DNA of 64,000 nucleotides, from positions 1 through 64,000 of the forward strand of contig NZ_QNQP01000019.1 of the NCBI RefSeq assembly GCF_003316635.1. Reading direction: 5' to 3'. The stretch is from Roseovarius dicentrarchi. GTDB taxonomy: Bacteria; Pseudomonadota; Alphaproteobacteria; Rhodobacterales; Rhodobacteraceae. The notes under the pieces are model-generated. The model ran no database searches, was not told where the DNA came from, and saw only the letters and a list, made by a program, of their open reading frames with translations. A program made the translations under genes and the position numbers. Positions 54,453-64,000 of this stretch are shown here, in pieces; position 1 is the stretch's first letter; every line of letters begins with the position of its first letter.

Positions 54453-56966
54453 CTACTCTCTGGCGCGCAGGACTTGCGCAGGGCTGGCCGCAAGGGGCCG
54501 GAGCGCGAAGATCAGGGCCGTCGCCAGCGTCACCAGAATGCCTGCGATCACGATCAACAGCGCGGGCGCCCATAGCAGGGTATAGCGGATCTCCAGCACA
54601 TAAAGGCTGACCGCCCAGCCGCCCAAGGCGCCGGCCCCGATGGCGACGATCCCTGCCGCGCTGCCCAGCAGGATCGCGCGTATGGCAAGGCTGGCCAGAA
54701 TACGCGCGCGCGACGCGCCCAGAGTTTTCAGAATGGCGGCCTCGTATATACGTGCCCGCTGATCCGCCGCTGCCGCGCCGATCAATACCAGAAACCCGGT
54801 CAGAAGAGTGGCAGACGCGCCCCACGAGGTGGCGGCGGCCAATCCGCCCAGCAACTCGGACACGCGGTCAATCGCGCTGCGCACTGAAATGCCGGTGACG
54901 TTTGGAAACGCCTCGGACACGCGGCGCAGGATGCGCGCCTCGGCCTCCTGCTCGGCATAGACGGTGGCGATGGCGCTGTGCGGCGCGCCCTCCAGCGCGG
55001 CGGGGTTCATCACCATGATGAAGCCGATGCCGGCGGTGGAAAAATCAACCTCGCGCAGGCTGGTCAGGGTTGCCGTGATGTCGCGGCCCAGAATGTTGAC
55101 GGTTATGTCATCGCCAAGGGCCAGCCCCATTTCGCGCGCCTCTTCGGCGGCAAAGCTGACTTGCGGCGGGCCGTCGTAATCTGCCGGCCACCACGTGCCG
55201 GTCTCAAGCGGGCCGCCTGCCTCGGCGGCATAGCTGACGCCGCGGTCGCCATTCAGTACCCAATGATCGCCGGCTACCTCGGCCGCATCCCGCCCGTTGA
55301 TCTGGGTGATGATGCCGCGCAGCATCGGCGCGCTGTCCACCTTTGAAACCGCCGGATCGCCCAACGTGATCTGCATGAATTCCGGCATCTGGTCTGCTTG
55401 CAGGTCGATGAAAAAGAACGATGGCGCCCGCCCCGGCAGATCGTTCGAGATCGAGCCGCGCAGCGTGCCGTCAATCTGGCCGACCGCCGCCAGCACCGCC
55501 AGCCCAAGCCCCAGCGACAGCATCGCAGGCGCTGCCGTGCTGCCCGGCCCGCCGATGGCCGCCAGCGCCCAGTGCAATGCAGGTCGCCCCCGCGCCCAAG
55601 GGCGCGCCATACGCGCCAGCACCCGCAGCAGCGCCGCCGCAAACCACAAGATTGCCAGCGCGCCGATGATGCCGCCCGCCGTCCACAGGGTCAGCGCAAG
55701 GTTGCCGGAAAACCATGCAGCCACCGCCAGAAGCGCGGCCAGAAGCAGCGCGATGATTGCCAAAAACGGCCAGCGGGGCAGGGCGCGCCCATCGGCGCCG
55801 CCGTCGCGAAACAGGCTGGCCGCGCGGATGTCCTGCACCCGTGACAGCGGCGCGAGGGTAAAGATCAACACGGCAAGTGCGCCGTAAATCAAAGCCTCGA
55901 CCATTGGCATCGGGTAGAAGGCAAAGATGGCCGGCACCGGCAGATAGGCCCCGATCACCGGCGCGAGCAGAACCGGAAGCCCGGCGCCCAGCAGGACGCC
56001 CGCGATCAATCCCAGCACGGCCAGGACACCAATTTGAATAAAATACATGGCCAGAATTGTTGCGCGATCTGCGCCCAGCGTGCGCAAGGTGGCGATCGTG
56101 GCGGTTTTGGATGCCAGATAGGCGCGCAAGGCCGCGGATATGCCAACGCCGCCCACCGCCAGACCGCTGAGGCCGACCAGCACCAGAAAGGCGCCCAGCC
56201 GATCGACAAACGCGGCGATACCGGGCGCGCCGTTGCGTGCGTCGCGCCACGCGATGCCGCTGGTGCCCAGCGCCTCATTTGCGGCTGCCTCAAGCGCGGC
56301 CAGATCGGCACCATCGGGCAGATCCAGCCGGTAACGCGTGCTGAACAGCGTGCCCGCCTGTAGCAGGCCGGAGGCTTGCAACGCGGTCGTGCGCACCATG
56401 CTGCGCGGCCCGAGGGCAAAGCCGGACGCGGCGCCATCCGGTTCGTCCACCAGCGCGGCCATCAATATGAACTCCTGACCGCCAAGCCGGAATGTGTCGC
56501 CGGGTGCCAGTGCCAGCCGCGCGATCAGCTGCGGCGCCATGACGCCGCCGGGCAGGCCGTCCTGCCCGTCCAGCGCCGCCGCCAGCGGCATAGCAGGGTC
56601 CAGCCCGATCGTGCCGGTCAACGGATAGGCGTCATCGACCGCCTTGACCTGCGTCAGCGCGCGGTCGCCATCTGGCGCCACGGCCAGCGACCGGAAATCG
56701 ACGATTTCCGAGATGGCATCGGCGTGGCCTTCCATCCATTCCCGCTCGGCCACGTTCGCAAAGCGGTATGTCAGCCCGATTTCCGCATCGCCGCCCAGCA
56801 GGATCGCGCCCTTGTCCGCCAGCCCGGCCTCGATACTGGCGCGGATCGTGCCAACTGCGGCAATCGCGGCCACCCCCATGATGATGCAGGCCAGCAGGAT
56901 GCGAAACCCCGCCAGCCCGCCGCGCAGCTCGCGCCGGGCCAGACGTGCAGCGACGGACAGGGTCAT
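54453..56966 (-). CDS. ybbP: FtsX-family ABC transporter permease (YbbP-like)
   Basis: 837 aa from ATG 56966, which overlaps the ATPase stop (ATGA). N-terminal MTLSVAARLARRELRGG, then a first FtsX block (GLSGLAVGGVGISAALRAYLASKTATIATLRTLG, read in parts) and a second block near the C-terminus (ARIYEAAILKTLGASRARIL). About ten membrane segments and large periplasmic loops. YbbAP exporters are thought to carry lipids or ease toxic export; the esterase TesA is divergent to the ATPase here as in E. coli, which supports the YbbAP name. Substrate unknown. Confidence 0.9.
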   Translation of the reverse strand: MTLSVAARLARRELRGGLAGFRILLACIIMGVAAIAAVGTIRASIEAGLADKGAILLGGDAEIGLTYRFANVAEREWMEGHADAISEIVDFRSLAVAPDGDRALTQVKAVDDAYPLTGTIGLDPAMPLAAALDGQDGLPGGVMAPQLIARLALAPGDTFRLGGQEFILMAALVDEPDGAASGFALGPRSMVRTTALQASGLLQAGTLFSTRYRLDLPDGADLAALEAAANEALGTSGIAWRDARNGAPGIAAFVDRLGAFLVLVGLSGLAVGGVGISAALRAYLASKTATIATLRTLGADRATILAMYFIQIGVLAVLGLIAGVLLGAGLPVLLAPVIGAYLPVPAIFAFYPMPMVEALIYGALAVLIFTLAPLSRVQDIRAASLFRDGGADGRALPRWPFLAIIALLLAALLAVAAWFSGNLALTLWTAGGIIGALAILWFAAALLRVLARMARPWARGRPALHWALAAIGGPGSTAAPAMLSLGLGLAVLAAVGQIDGTLRGSISNDLPGRAPSFFFIDLQADQMPEFMQITLGDPAVSKVDSAPMLRGIITQINGRDAAEVAGDHWVLNGDRGVSYAAEAGGPLETGTWWPADYDGPPQVSFAAEEAREMGLALGDDITVNILGRDITATLTSLREVDFSTAGIGFIMVMNPAALEGAPHSAIATVYAEQEAEARILRRVSEAFPNVTGISVRSAIDRVSELLGGLAAATSWGASATLLTGFLVLIGAAAADQRARIYEAAILKTLGASRARILASLAIRAILLGSAAGIVAIGAGALGGWAVSLYVLEIRYTLLWAPALLIVIAGILVTLATALIFALRPLAASPAQVLRARE

Positions 56967-57646
56967 GCCGGCTGGCTTTCGTCGATGCGGCCATCGCGCA
57001 ACGACACCACACGGCTGCACCGCGCGGCCAGTTCCGGGTCATGCGTCACCAGGATCAATGTCGCGCCATGTTGCGCGCTCAGGTCGAAAAGCAGCTCGAT
57101 AATGGCCGCGCCGGTGACGCCGTCCAGATTGCCGGTCGGCTCATCCGCCAGAATCAGACGGGGCCGGGGGGCAGTGGCGCGGGCCAGCGCGACGCGCTGC
57201 TGTTCGCCGCCGGACATTTGCGACGGGTAGTGACCTGATCGCGCGGAGAGGCCCACGGCATCCAGCTGCGCCCCGGCGCGGGCGCTGGCATCGGAAACGC
57301 CGACCAGCTCCAGCGGCACGGCGACATTTTCCAGCGCGGTCATGGTCGGGATCAGGTTGAAGGACTGAAAAACCACCCCCATCGCGCCCCGCCGCAGGCG
57401 CGACAGCGCATCCTCGCCCAAGCTGTTCAGATCATGGCCCAGCGTTGTCACGCGCCCCGCGCTGGCCCGCTCAAGCCCGCCGATCAGCATCAGCAGCGAC
57501 GATTTGCCTGACCCGGACGGGCCGATCAGCGCCAGCGTTTCGCCGGGCGCGACATCCAGTGAAATATCCTTGAGGATCTCGACCTGCCCCGTGCCGGACC
57601 TAAGTGTCAGACCAGCACGTTGTAACGACACAATAGAGGAGGTCAT
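56963..57646 (-). CDS. ybbA: ABC transporter ATP-binding protein (YbbA-like)
   Basis: 227 aa. Walker A GPSGSGKSSLL, Q-loop VFQSFNLIPTMTALENV, signature MSGGEQQRVALARAT, Walker B LILADEPTGNLD and H-loop VTHDPELAARC are all intact, matching the LolD/MacB/YbbA group. Its gene starts three bases from the ATG given for the divergent esterase, so either the esterase starts later (57674) or both genes are transcribed from overlapping promoters. It pairs with the FtsX-like permease just downstream. Confidence 0.93.
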   Translation of the reverse strand: MTSSIVSLQRAGLTLRSGTGQVEILKDISLDVAPGETLALIGPSGSGKSSLLMLIGGLERASAGRVTTLGHDLNSLGEDALSRLRRGAMGVVFQSFNLIPTMTALENVAVPLELVGVSDASARAGAQLDAVGLSARSGHYPSQMSGGEQQRVALARATAPRPRLILADEPTGNLDGVTGAAIIELLFDLSAQHGATLILVTHDPELAARCSRVVSLRDGRIDESQPA

Positions 57647-57673
57647 GGGATGCGCCTGTTGATAAAGGATTTA

Positions 57674-58357
57674 ATGACATATGGGGCCGCCGTCCTGCGG
57701 GGCAAGGCGCTGTTGCCCGCTCTTTTGCTGATGGCCTTGATGTCTGGTGGCGCCCGTGCCGCGGACGAGCTGCGCGTGATGACATTTGGCGACAGCCTGA
57801 CGGCCGGATACGGCCTGCCGAGGGACGAGGGGTTTGCCGCGCAGCTGAGCGTCTGGTTGCGCGAGAATGGCACACCGAATGGCGTTCCCGTGCGGCTGAT
57901 CAACGCATCCGTGTCGGGCAGCACCACGGCGGGGGGCGTGCGGCGAATCGACTGGGCGCTGGGCGACATGCCCGACGCGATGATCGTCGAACTCGGTGGA
58001 AACGACTTGCTGCGCGGGGTCGATCCGGCAGAAACACGCGCGAACCTGAATACGATCCTGTCCAAGGCCCATGAAAACGACATCGAGGTGCTGCTGGTTG
58101 GCCTGATTGCCAAGGACAATTACGGACCGGACTACCGCGCGGCGTTCAACGCGATCTATCCGGAATTGGCCGAAAAATACGGCACCCTGCTGATGCTGGA
58201 TTTCTTTGCCGCACTGCCGCAGGCGATGGAGGCGCAGGCGCCATATGTGCAGGCCGATGGCACCCATCCCAATGCCAAGGGCGTCGCGCTGATCGTCGCA
58301 GACGTGGGACCGAAAGTGCAGGAGCTGATTGCCCGAAGCCTTGAGAATGCAGAGTAA
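57674..58357 (+). CDS. tesA: Periplasmic GDSL arylesterase/lysophospholipase (TesA-like)
   Basis: 227 aa from ATG 57674 (AAAGGA four bases upstream); ATG 57650 is an alternative. A signal peptide ends at GGARA-ADEL. The SGNH blocks are MTFGDSLTAGYGLP (nucleophile Ser), INASVSGSTTAGG (Gly), VELGGNDLLRG (Asn) and GTHPNAKGVALI (Asp and His). E. coli TesA has thioesterase, protease I and lysophospholipase L1 activities. The neighbour on the other strand is ybbA, an arrangement conserved in proteobacteria. Confidence 0.93.
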   Translation: MTYGAAVLRGKALLPALLLMALMSGGARAADELRVMTFGDSLTAGYGLPRDEGFAAQLSVWLRENGTPNGVPVRLINASVSGSTTAGGVRRIDWALGDMPDAMIVELGGNDLLRGVDPAETRANLNTILSKAHENDIEVLLVGLIAKDNYGPDYRAAFNAIYPELAEKYGTLLMLDFFAALPQAMEAQAPYVQADGTHPNAKGVALIVADVGPKVQELIARSLENAE

Positions 58358-58381
58358 ATAACAACACGCAGCCACGAAAAA

Positions 58382-58399
58382 GGGGCCCCGCGGGGCCCC
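58382..58399. terminator. Bidirectional terminator between tesA and the cold-shock gene
   Basis: GGGGCCCC-GC-GGGGCCCC is perfectly self-complementary. On the minus strand it is followed by TTTTT, making an efficient intrinsic terminator for the cold-shock gene; it also lies 25 bases beyond tesA. Confidence 0.88.
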
Positions 58400-58424
58400 G
58401 ATTTACCACTTATCTAACGCAGGC

Positions 58425-58631
58425 TTATGCCAGTGCGATGTTCGAGGCCGACTCGCGGCCGTCACGGCCTGCTTCGATGTCGAATGTCACTTTCTGGTCG
58501 TCTGCCAGACCGGTCAGGCCGGCGCGCTCGACTGCGGAGATGTGCACGAACACGTCCTTGCCGCCACCCTCAGGTGCGATGAAGCCGAAGCCTTTTGTTG
58601 CGTTGAACCATTTCACGGTGCCATTGGCCAT
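58425..58631 (-). CDS. cspA: Cold-shock domain protein
   Basis: 68 aa. RNA-binding motifs RNP1 (KGFGFI) and RNP2 (VFVHI) are intact in the single CSD. Such proteins melt RNA structure and may act at all temperatures. The 5' region to 58782 is 151 bases and may hold the regulatory leader usual for csp genes, though I cannot model it. A strong terminator closes the transcript. Confidence 0.95.
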   Translation of the reverse strand: MANGTVKWFNATKGFGFIAPEGGGKDVFVHISAVERAGLTGLADDQKVTFDIEAGRDGRESASNIALA

Positions 58632-58782
58632 ATCCGTAACTCCTTGGTGTTTGCTGCCCGCGTTGGTGCGGCAGCCCGGCTAGTCAGTGCAAGATCGAGT
58701 GCCTGTGCCGTAAGGAGCAGATGGTCGATAGTGGTAACGTCGCAAAATGCAATATGGACCATATTTGCCGATTTTGCAAGCC

Positions 58783-59955
58783 CTAACGCTCCGCGTGTCT
58801 CCGGCGCAAATCCCGCAATGCGGCGCGGGGCAGGCGCCGCAGCACAAGCAGGCACAGGCCGGGATATTCCACCTCGCCTGCCAGCAGGCGCAGATACGCG
58901 CCCTTGACCACGGACGACCGACCAAAAGCGCGCCGAAACAGCGGGTTCAGGCGGGGCGCAAAAATCAGCGGCCGCAGCCAGACGGCCATGCGCAGCCCCC
59001 GGTGCAACGGCCCCAGCGCCCGCCGGTAAAGTCGCAGCGCGCCCTGCGGTTTGCCTGCGGCAATAGCGCGCGCCGCCGCGTCGCCCGCCGCCGCGCCGGA
59101 CTGCCAGGCCAGCGCAATCCCCTCGCCGGTGATGGGGTCGACCAGACCCGCCGCATCCCCGGCCAGCAGAACCGCCCCCCGGCCCGGCACGCGCTTGAAA
59201 TCCCCGAACGGCAGGAAATGCCCCTTGACGGCGCACTCGGCGCCATCGCCAAGGTCCGTGCGATACTGCGCCAGTCGCCCCTTCATATCCGGGTTTGGCG
59301 CCTGCAACCCGCCAACGCCGATGGTCGTGCTGCGCAGCTTGGGAAAGCGCCAGCCATAGCCCCATTTTGCCGCGTCAAAATCAATCCGAATTGTCTCGGT
59401 TGCGGGGCCGGACGGTGCCTCGACCTCCAGGGCAAAGCCGATTCGTTCAGGATCGAACGCCCGTCCGAACAGCGCGCGCGCCACGATGCTGGTTACCCCA
59501 TCCGCCCCGATCAGGATCTGGCCGGTCAGCACGGCCCCATTAGCCAGCGTGACCCTGGGGCTGTCCACGTCCAGATGCGCGATACGCTGGCCGGTGAAAT
59601 TGCTGGCACCGGAGCCAAGCGCAAGGTCAAGCAGATGCGCGTCCATGTCGCGGCGCATCGTCAGATACAGCCTTGGGGTGTTCTGAACCGCGCCCAGCCG
59701 CGTGCCGCCTGCATGGAAGGCGATTCTGTCATGCGGCTGGAACAGATCAGGGCTCAGATCGCCGCCAAAGATCTGGCGGTACTGCGTCCGGGCACGGCCC
59801 GTCACCAGCCCGCCGCACAATTTGTCGCGCGGAAACGCGGCCTTGTCGATCAGCGCGGCACTCAGCCCCGCGCGGCGCGCGGTCATTGCCGCGGCGCACC
59901 CGGCAGGCCCGGCGCCGACAATGAGGACATCAAAATTTTGCGATCCGCCAGACAT
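58783..59955 (-). CDS. Geranylgeranyl-reductase-family FAD-dependent oxidoreductase
   Basis: 390 aa. The FAD motif FDVLIVGAGPAGCAAAMTARRAG is followed by KLCGGLVTGRA, a mark of the family, then IGADGVTSIVAR and VLLAGDAAGLVDPITGEGIALAWQSG. Such proteins reduce the isoprenoid chains of chlorophyll, quinones or archaeal-type lipids. BchP is the obvious Rhodobacterales relative, but there are no photosynthesis genes around, so a different acceptor is equally possible. It is a stand-alone gene; 59956-60116 shows nothing assigned. Confidence 0.85.
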   Translation of the reverse strand: MSGGSQNFDVLIVGAGPAGCAAAMTARRAGLSAALIDKAAFPRDKLCGGLVTGRARTQYRQIFGGDLSPDLFQPHDRIAFHAGGTRLGAVQNTPRLYLTMRRDMDAHLLDLALGSGASNFTGQRIAHLDVDSPRVTLANGAVLTGQILIGADGVTSIVARALFGRAFDPERIGFALEVEAPSGPATETIRIDFDAAKWGYGWRFPKLRSTTIGVGGLQAPNPDMKGRLAQYRTDLGDGAECAVKGHFLPFGDFKRVPGRGAVLLAGDAAGLVDPITGEGIALAWQSGAAAGDAAARAIAAGKPQGALRLYRRALGPLHRGLRMAVWLRPLIFAPRLNPLFRRAFGRSSVVKGAYLRLLAGEVEYPGLCLLVLRRLPRAALRDLRRRHAER

Positions 59956-60116
59956 TCAACAGGCTTTAGGCGGTTTTGCCGCACCTTGAAAGATACCTTG
60001 AGCCGCGCACCGGCTGGAAAAACCGTGATCCACGCAAAACGCGCGCCCGATGAAAGGCGCGCGCCGCAGGAGGGGTTTTTGAATGCCCCGACCCGGATCA
60101 TGTATATCCGCGTGAT

Positions 60117-61778
60117 TTATCGCGCGAATTTCGCGTGCTTCATCCGCGACGGTTCCACATCGCCGAGGCGCCGGATCTTGTCCTCCTCGTAGTCTTCAAA
60201 GTTACCTTCGAACCATTCGACATGACCGTTACCCTCAAACGCCAGCATGTGTGTGCAAATCCGGTCGAGGAAGAAACGGTCGTGCGAAATGACCACGGCG
60301 CAGCCGGCAAAATCGACCAGCGCGTCTTCCAGCGCGCGCAGCGTCTCGACGTCCAGATCGTTGGTTGGCTCGTCGAGCAGCAGCACGTTGCCGCCCGAGC
60401 GCAAGAGCCGCGCCATGTGAACGCGGTTCCGCTCGCCACCCGACAGAAGCGACACTTTCTTCTGCTGGTCGCTGCCCTTGAAGTTGAAGGCACCGCAATA
60501 GGCGCGCGCGTTCACTTCGGCGTCGCCCAGCTTGATGATGTCCTGACCGTCGGCAATCGCCTCCCAGACGTTTTCATTCGGGTCCAGATCGTCGCGCGAC
60601 TGGTCGACATAGCTCAGATCGACGGTGGTGCCGAACTCGATCGTGCCGGTGTCGGGTTGTTCCTGCCCGGTCAGCATCTTGAACAGGGTTGATTTACCAG
60701 CGCCGTTGGGGCCGATGACGCCGACAATGCCGCCCGGCGGCAGCGAGAAGCTGAGATTGTCGATCAGTTTCCTATCGCCATAGGATTTGCTCAGGCCCTC
60801 GACCTCGATCACCTTCTGGCCAAGGCGCTGGCCGTTCGGGATGACGATCTGCGCGCGGGCCAGTTTTTCGCGTTCGGACTGGCCGGCCATTTCGTTATAG
60901 GCGTTGATCCTTGCCTTGGATTTGGCCTGACGCGCCTTGGCGCCCTGACGAATCCACTCCAGCTCGCGCTCCAGCGTCTTCTGCTTGGACTTGTCTTCGC
61001 GCGATTCCTGCATCAGACGCTTGGCCTTTTGTTCCAGCCATGCGGAATAGTTGCCCTCGTAAGGGATGCCGCGGCCGCGATCCAGCTCAAGAATCCAGCT
61101 GGTGATGTCGTCCAGGAAATAGCGGTCATGCGTCACGATCAGGATCGTGCCCTTGTAGGCAATCAGGTGCTGTTGCAGCCACGCGATGGTTTCGGCATCG
61201 AGGTGGTTGGTCGGCTCGTCCAGCAGCAGCATGTCGGGCGCTTGCAGCAGCAGCTTGCACAGCGCGACGCGGCGTTTCTCGCCGCCCGACAGGCTGGCGA
61301 TATCGGCATCATCGGGCGGGCAGCGCAGCGCGTTCATGGAAATGTCGATCTGGCTGTCCAGATCCCACAGGTTTTCCGCGTCGATCTGGTCCTGAAGGGT
61401 GGTCATCTCCTCCATCAATTCGTCCGAGTAATCCTCGGCGATTTGCATTGCGATTTCGTTAAAGCGTTCCAGCTTGGCCATCTTTTTGGCCACGCCCAGC
61501 ATGACATTCTCGCGCACGGACAGGGACGCATCCAGCTGCGGTTCCTGCGGCAGGTAGCCGACGGTCGCATCCTTGGCGGCCCAGGCTTCGCCGGTGAAAT
61601 CCTTGTCCAGACCTGCCATGATTTTCAGCAGGGTCGATTTACCCGAGCCGTTGACGCCGACGACGCCGATTTTCACACCGGGCAGGAAGCTGAGATGAAT
61701 ATTCTCAAAGCACTTCTTGCCACCGGGATAGGCCTTGGACACGTCCTGCATGTGATAGACGTACTGATTGGCTGCCAT
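60117..61778 (-). CDS. ettA: Energy-dependent translational throttle protein EttA (ABC-F)
   Basis: 553 aa from ATG 61778 with GGAAAG before it; the longer frame has no family sequence. Two ABC cassettes are present: the first with [16 protein letters not shown] and [13 protein letters not shown], the second with [14 protein letters not shown] and [16 protein letters not shown], joined by the P-site tRNA interaction motif region with a Lys/Arg-rich linker ([15 protein letters not shown]). EttA binds the ribosomal E site and gates elongation by ATP/ADP level. It is cytoplasmic and not a transporter. Confidence 0.96.
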   Translation of the reverse strand: MAANQYVYHMQDVSKAYPGGKKCFENIHLSFLPGVKIGVVGVNGSGKSTLLKIMAGLDKDFTGEAWAAKDATVGYLPQEPQLDASLSVRENVMLGVAKKMAKLERFNEIAMQIAEDYSDELMEEMTTLQDQIDAENLWDLDSQIDISMNALRCPPDDADIASLSGGEKRRVALCKLLLQAPDMLLLDEPTNHLDAETIAWLQQHLIAYKGTILIVTHDRYFLDDITSWILELDRGRGIPYEGNYSAWLEQKAKRLMQESREDKSKQKTLERELEWIRQGAKARQAKSKARINAYNEMAGQSEREKLARAQIVIPNGQRLGQKVIEVEGLSKSYGDRKLIDNLSFSLPPGGIVGVIGPNGAGKSTLFKMLTGQEQPDTGTIEFGTTVDLSYVDQSRDDLDPNENVWEAIADGQDIIKLGDAEVNARAYCGAFNFKGSDQQKKVSLLSGGERNRVHMARLLRSGGNVLLLDEPTNDLDVETLRALEDALVDFAGCAVVISHDRFFLDRICTHMLAFEGNGHVEWFEGNFEDYEEDKIRRLGDVEPSRMKHAKFAR

Positions 61779-61854
61779 GATTACTTTCCGTTCTGAAGGG
61801 GCCGCATCAATCCGGCCGAGGTTAGCGGTCATGTAACTGTCCGGGCCGGCAATT

Positions 61855-63792
61855 TCAAATGCTGTTATCACCGGCCGCCGCCGGTCGCTGGACACCCGCA
61901 GGCGGCGCGCCCGGTGAAAAAGGCAGCGTGACAGGGCAGGGCAGCGTCCGGTTGGCCCGCAACCAGTCCGCGATCTGCCCCGCGTCCATCGGCCTGGCAA
62001 TGCCATAGCCCTGTATCATCGGGCATTTGCAGCCGCGCAGGATATCAAGCTGCGCCTGCGTTTCGACGCCTTCGGCGATTACCTGCATGCCCAGGAGCGC
62101 GCACATATGGATGACGGCCCGCGTGACGACGCGGGTGCGCGGGTCATGTTCCAGTCGGCACATCATCGAGCGGTCCAGTTTGATCGCATCCAGCTGGGTC
62201 GAAGACAGATGCGCCAGCCCGGCATACCCCACGCCGAAATCGTCCAGCGCAACGCGCACGCCCAAGCGGCGCAGCCGGGTGATGGCGGCGGCGTGGTGGC
62301 CACCTTCGGCGGTTATGGTCGTTTCCTGCACCTCGACACAGACAGAGGCAGGCGGCAGGTCGCGCGATTGCAGCGCCCAGTCCAGCAGGCCGGGATAATC
62401 CGTATCCTCCAGGATCGAGCCGGAGACATTCAGCGACAGGGTCAGATCGCTGAAGCCCTGCTGGCGAAGATCGGCCAGCGCGTCCAGCGCCGCATCCATG
62501 GCAAGGTAATCAATTTGGCTCAGCAGTTGTTCCTGCCGTGCCGCTTCCATGAAGTCGGCGGGGCCGAGCAGGCCGCGCACAGGGTGATTCCAGCGCAGCA
62601 ATGCCTCGCAGCCCGTGATGCAGCCGCGCGCCAGATGCAGGATCGGTTGCAGATGGACGGTGAACTGGCCCTGCTCGATCGCGCGGACCAGATCGCGTGC
62701 CAGCTGCCGCTCGGCGCGGTAGCGCGCGCCCAGGTCATCGGTGTACAGAACGGCGCGCCCGCGCCCCTCCTCCTTGGCGGCATAAAGGGCCTGATCGGCC
62801 TGCTTGATCAACGCCTCGCCGCCGCATTGCCCCGCGGGCGTCTGGGATAGCGAAGATGAGGCGCCGCACATGCTGGCGCCGATGGAAATGCCGGCCTCCA
62901 GCGTGTGGCCCTGCCAGCTGAGCGGTGCGGCGGCGGCGCTCAGGATTTCCGCGGCCCGGCGCATCAGGGTTGCGGTGTCGGGGATGCCGAGGCAAATCAG
63001 CAGAAATTCGTCGCCCCCGGTGCGGCAGATCAGATCTCCCGACCGGGTGCATGCCGACAGCGCCCGCGCCACATGGCGCAGAACGCTGTCGCCGGCTGCA
63101 TGGCCGAGCGTGTCATTGATCTGCTTGAACTTGTCCAGATCCAATTGCAGCACGCCGATGCGGCCAGCGGCGACGCTGTCGCGCACCGGCGCAGAGGCCA
63201 GATACCGCGACAGTTTCTTGCGGTTGCCAAGGCCGGTCAGATCATCATGAAAGGCGGCATGTTCCAGATCGTCCTTCAGCTGCACCAGCGCGGTCTGAAC
63301 GCGCACCTGTTCGCTGATGTCGCGGCACGTGACGACGACCATTTTCTGCGCATCGTCCGGCCCCATGTCGATCAGGGCGTGGCTTTGCTGATTCCAGAAC
63401 TTACTGCCGTCGCGGCGCATATGCCGCGTTACGCGATATGTTTTGAACAGCGAACTGTCCGGCAGATAGCGGAACCGGGCCAGATCGGACGCGCTGGGCC
63501 GGTCGCGGGGCAGGTTGATGATTTCGGCGGGGTTGCGCCCGCGGATCAGGTCCAGCGACCAGCCCAGCATATCCTCCAGCGCGGGGTTCATCCATAGCAT
63601 CCGCCCGCGGATATCCAGCAGGGCAATCCCGTCGCGCGCGTGGTCAAGGATCATCCCCGGCAATGTCGTGCCGCCGATTGCGGGCGCCCTGCTCGGCGCC
63701 ACGCGATCCACGCGCGCGGTGTCCGTGCCCGCACGTGGCCCGCCATCACGCTGTGCTGGTGCGCCTTGCTGTCTTTTTTGCTCCTGCGTCAC
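61855..63792 (-). CDS. PAS-GGDEF-EAL c-di-GMP signalling protein
   Basis: 645 aa, no membrane segment. A PAS domain lies at about residues 45-165 ([20 protein letters not shown]). The GGDEF motif is intact at 259-263, with an I-site RSGD at 250-253, five residues before it. The EAL domain has its motif at 396-398 ([10 protein letters not shown]), [32 protein letters not shown] and [11 protein letters not shown], so catalytic residues for hydrolysis appear complete. Either or both activities are possible; many such proteins use one. Second c-di-GMP gene in the window (first: 5375-6274). It is divergent from nadD with 119 bases between. Confidence 0.93.
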   Translation of the reverse strand: MTQEQKRQQGAPAQRDGGPRAGTDTARVDRVAPSRAPAIGGTTLPGMILDHARDGIALLDIRGRMLWMNPALEDMLGWSLDLIRGRNPAEIINLPRDRPSASDLARFRYLPDSSLFKTYRVTRHMRRDGSKFWNQQSHALIDMGPDDAQKMVVVTCRDISEQVRVQTALVQLKDDLEHAAFHDDLTGLGNRKKLSRYLASAPVRDSVAAGRIGVLQLDLDKFKQINDTLGHAAGDSVLRHVARALSACTRSGDLICRTGGDEFLLICLGIPDTATLMRRAAEILSAAAAPLSWQGHTLEAGISIGASMCGASSSLSQTPAGQCGGEALIKQADQALYAAKEEGRGRAVLYTDDLGARYRAERQLARDLVRAIEQGQFTVHLQPILHLARGCITGCEALLRWNHPVRGLLGPADFMEAARQEQLLSQIDYLAMDAALDALADLRQQGFSDLTLSLNVSGSILEDTDYPGLLDWALQSRDLPPASVCVEVQETTITAEGGHHAAAITRLRRLGVRVALDDFGVGYAGLAHLSSTQLDAIKLDRSMMCRLEHDPRTRVVTRAVIHMCALLGMQVIAEGVETQAQLDILRGCKCPMIQGYGIARPMDAGQIADWLRANRTLPCPVTLPFSPGAPPAGVQRPAAAGDNSI

Positions 63793-63911
63793 TGCTGCAT
63801 CCGTTTTTCAGCTTGTCATTGGCAGATCGTGGCGCAACGGTCTTAATATCGGGTGGCTATCGTCCGGCTTTCTGATTAGAAAAATCAACGAATTTTAGGA
63901 GATTGTCGTGC

Positions 63912-64000
63912 ATGTCTGCCCAACCGTCACGGATGATGCTGCCGCACAGCCGGGCCGGGCAGGTGATCGGGCTGCTTGGCGGCTCTTTCGATCCACCGCA
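63912..64000 (+). CDS. nadD: Nicotinate-nucleotide adenylyltransferase, N-terminal part at window edge
   Basis: Twenty-nine codons are visible. GQVIGLLGGSFDPP is the start of the adenylyltransferase fold of NadD, the enzyme that joins nicotinate mononucleotide with ATP in NAD synthesis. AGGAG lies about ten bases before the ATG. The rest is outside the window, so length and integrity are unknown. Confidence 0.85.
   Translation, partial: MSAQPSRMMLPHSRAGQVIGLLGGSFDPP

Noticed and set aside
58783..59955. Assignment of the geranylgeranyl-reductase-like gene as bchP
   Set aside because: No bacteriochlorophyll or carotenoid gene is nearby and the family has several other members; name left blank.

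Overview
The window reads as a chromosomal segment of an alphaproteobacterium, most likely order Rhodobacterales (Roseobacter or Paracoccus-like). The grounds are high GC, dense tail-to-head gene packing with ATGA/TGATG overlaps, the gene order ctaC-ctaB-small ORF-ctaG-ctaE-surf1-thrC-M16 peptidase-GNAT, a split methionine synthase, an alphaproteobacterial LexA box of the GAAC-N7-GAAC type, and a DUF2794 gene. This is inference from gene content; no ribosomal RNA or tRNA gene was seen.

Layout. 1-1272: two nested IS3-family elements, one inserted into the orfB of the other. 1474-6283: split metH (two overlapping genes), then a membrane GGDEF cyclase. 6376-11873: a 3-hydroxyisobutyryl-CoA hydrolase and, divergently, a cobalamin riboswitch with btuB-btuC-btuD. 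11874-12752: a gene-poor scar with an IS5-family transposase remnant. 12753-20837 (minus): scoB/scoA, an L,D-transpeptidase, topA, dprA, a membrane-protein gene broken by an in-frame stop, and tldD. 21097-28822 (plus): aa3 cytochrome oxidase biogenesis followed by thrC, an M16 peptidase and an acetyltransferase. 28901-35931: FAD-linked oxidase, iron-binding protein, acyl-CoA synthetase, hemC/hemE divergent pair and a small HNH gene. 36000-41273: flavoprotein, Fe-S photolyase/cryptochrome, SDR, and leuA with a leucine leader peptide. 41372-43441: DUF2794 and an SOS-controlled imuB. 43570-49545: formaldehyde and glutathione genes, lipoproteins, a NYN-domain protein, gltX and a gamma-glutamylcyclotransferase. 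49668-54375: tandem glycine riboswitch and gcvT-gcvH-gcvP. 54453-64000: a YbbAP-like ABC exporter with a divergent esterase, cold-shock protein, geranylgeranyl-reductase-like protein, ettA, a PAS-GGDEF-EAL protein and the start of nadD.

Connections. Cobalamin import (btuBCD) can supply the B12-dependent MetH, which with the glycine cleavage system feeds one-carbon metabolism; formaldehyde oxidation adds to that theme. The oxidase-assembly operon needs heme, made in part by hemC/hemE, and ctaB modifies it. Control is largely visible as RNA or DNA elements: two riboswitches, a leucine attenuator, a LexA box, an FNR-like box and two other palindromic operators.

I found no CRISPR array, prophage or obvious defence island. 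The least routine items are: the 36-codon coupling ORF where a B12-binding protein gene would be expected; the leuA leader with mutually exclusive stems; imuB alone under its own LexA box; an HNH gene whose only plausible start is ATA; the nonsense-interrupted membrane gene after tldD; and dispersed palindromic intergenic repeats.
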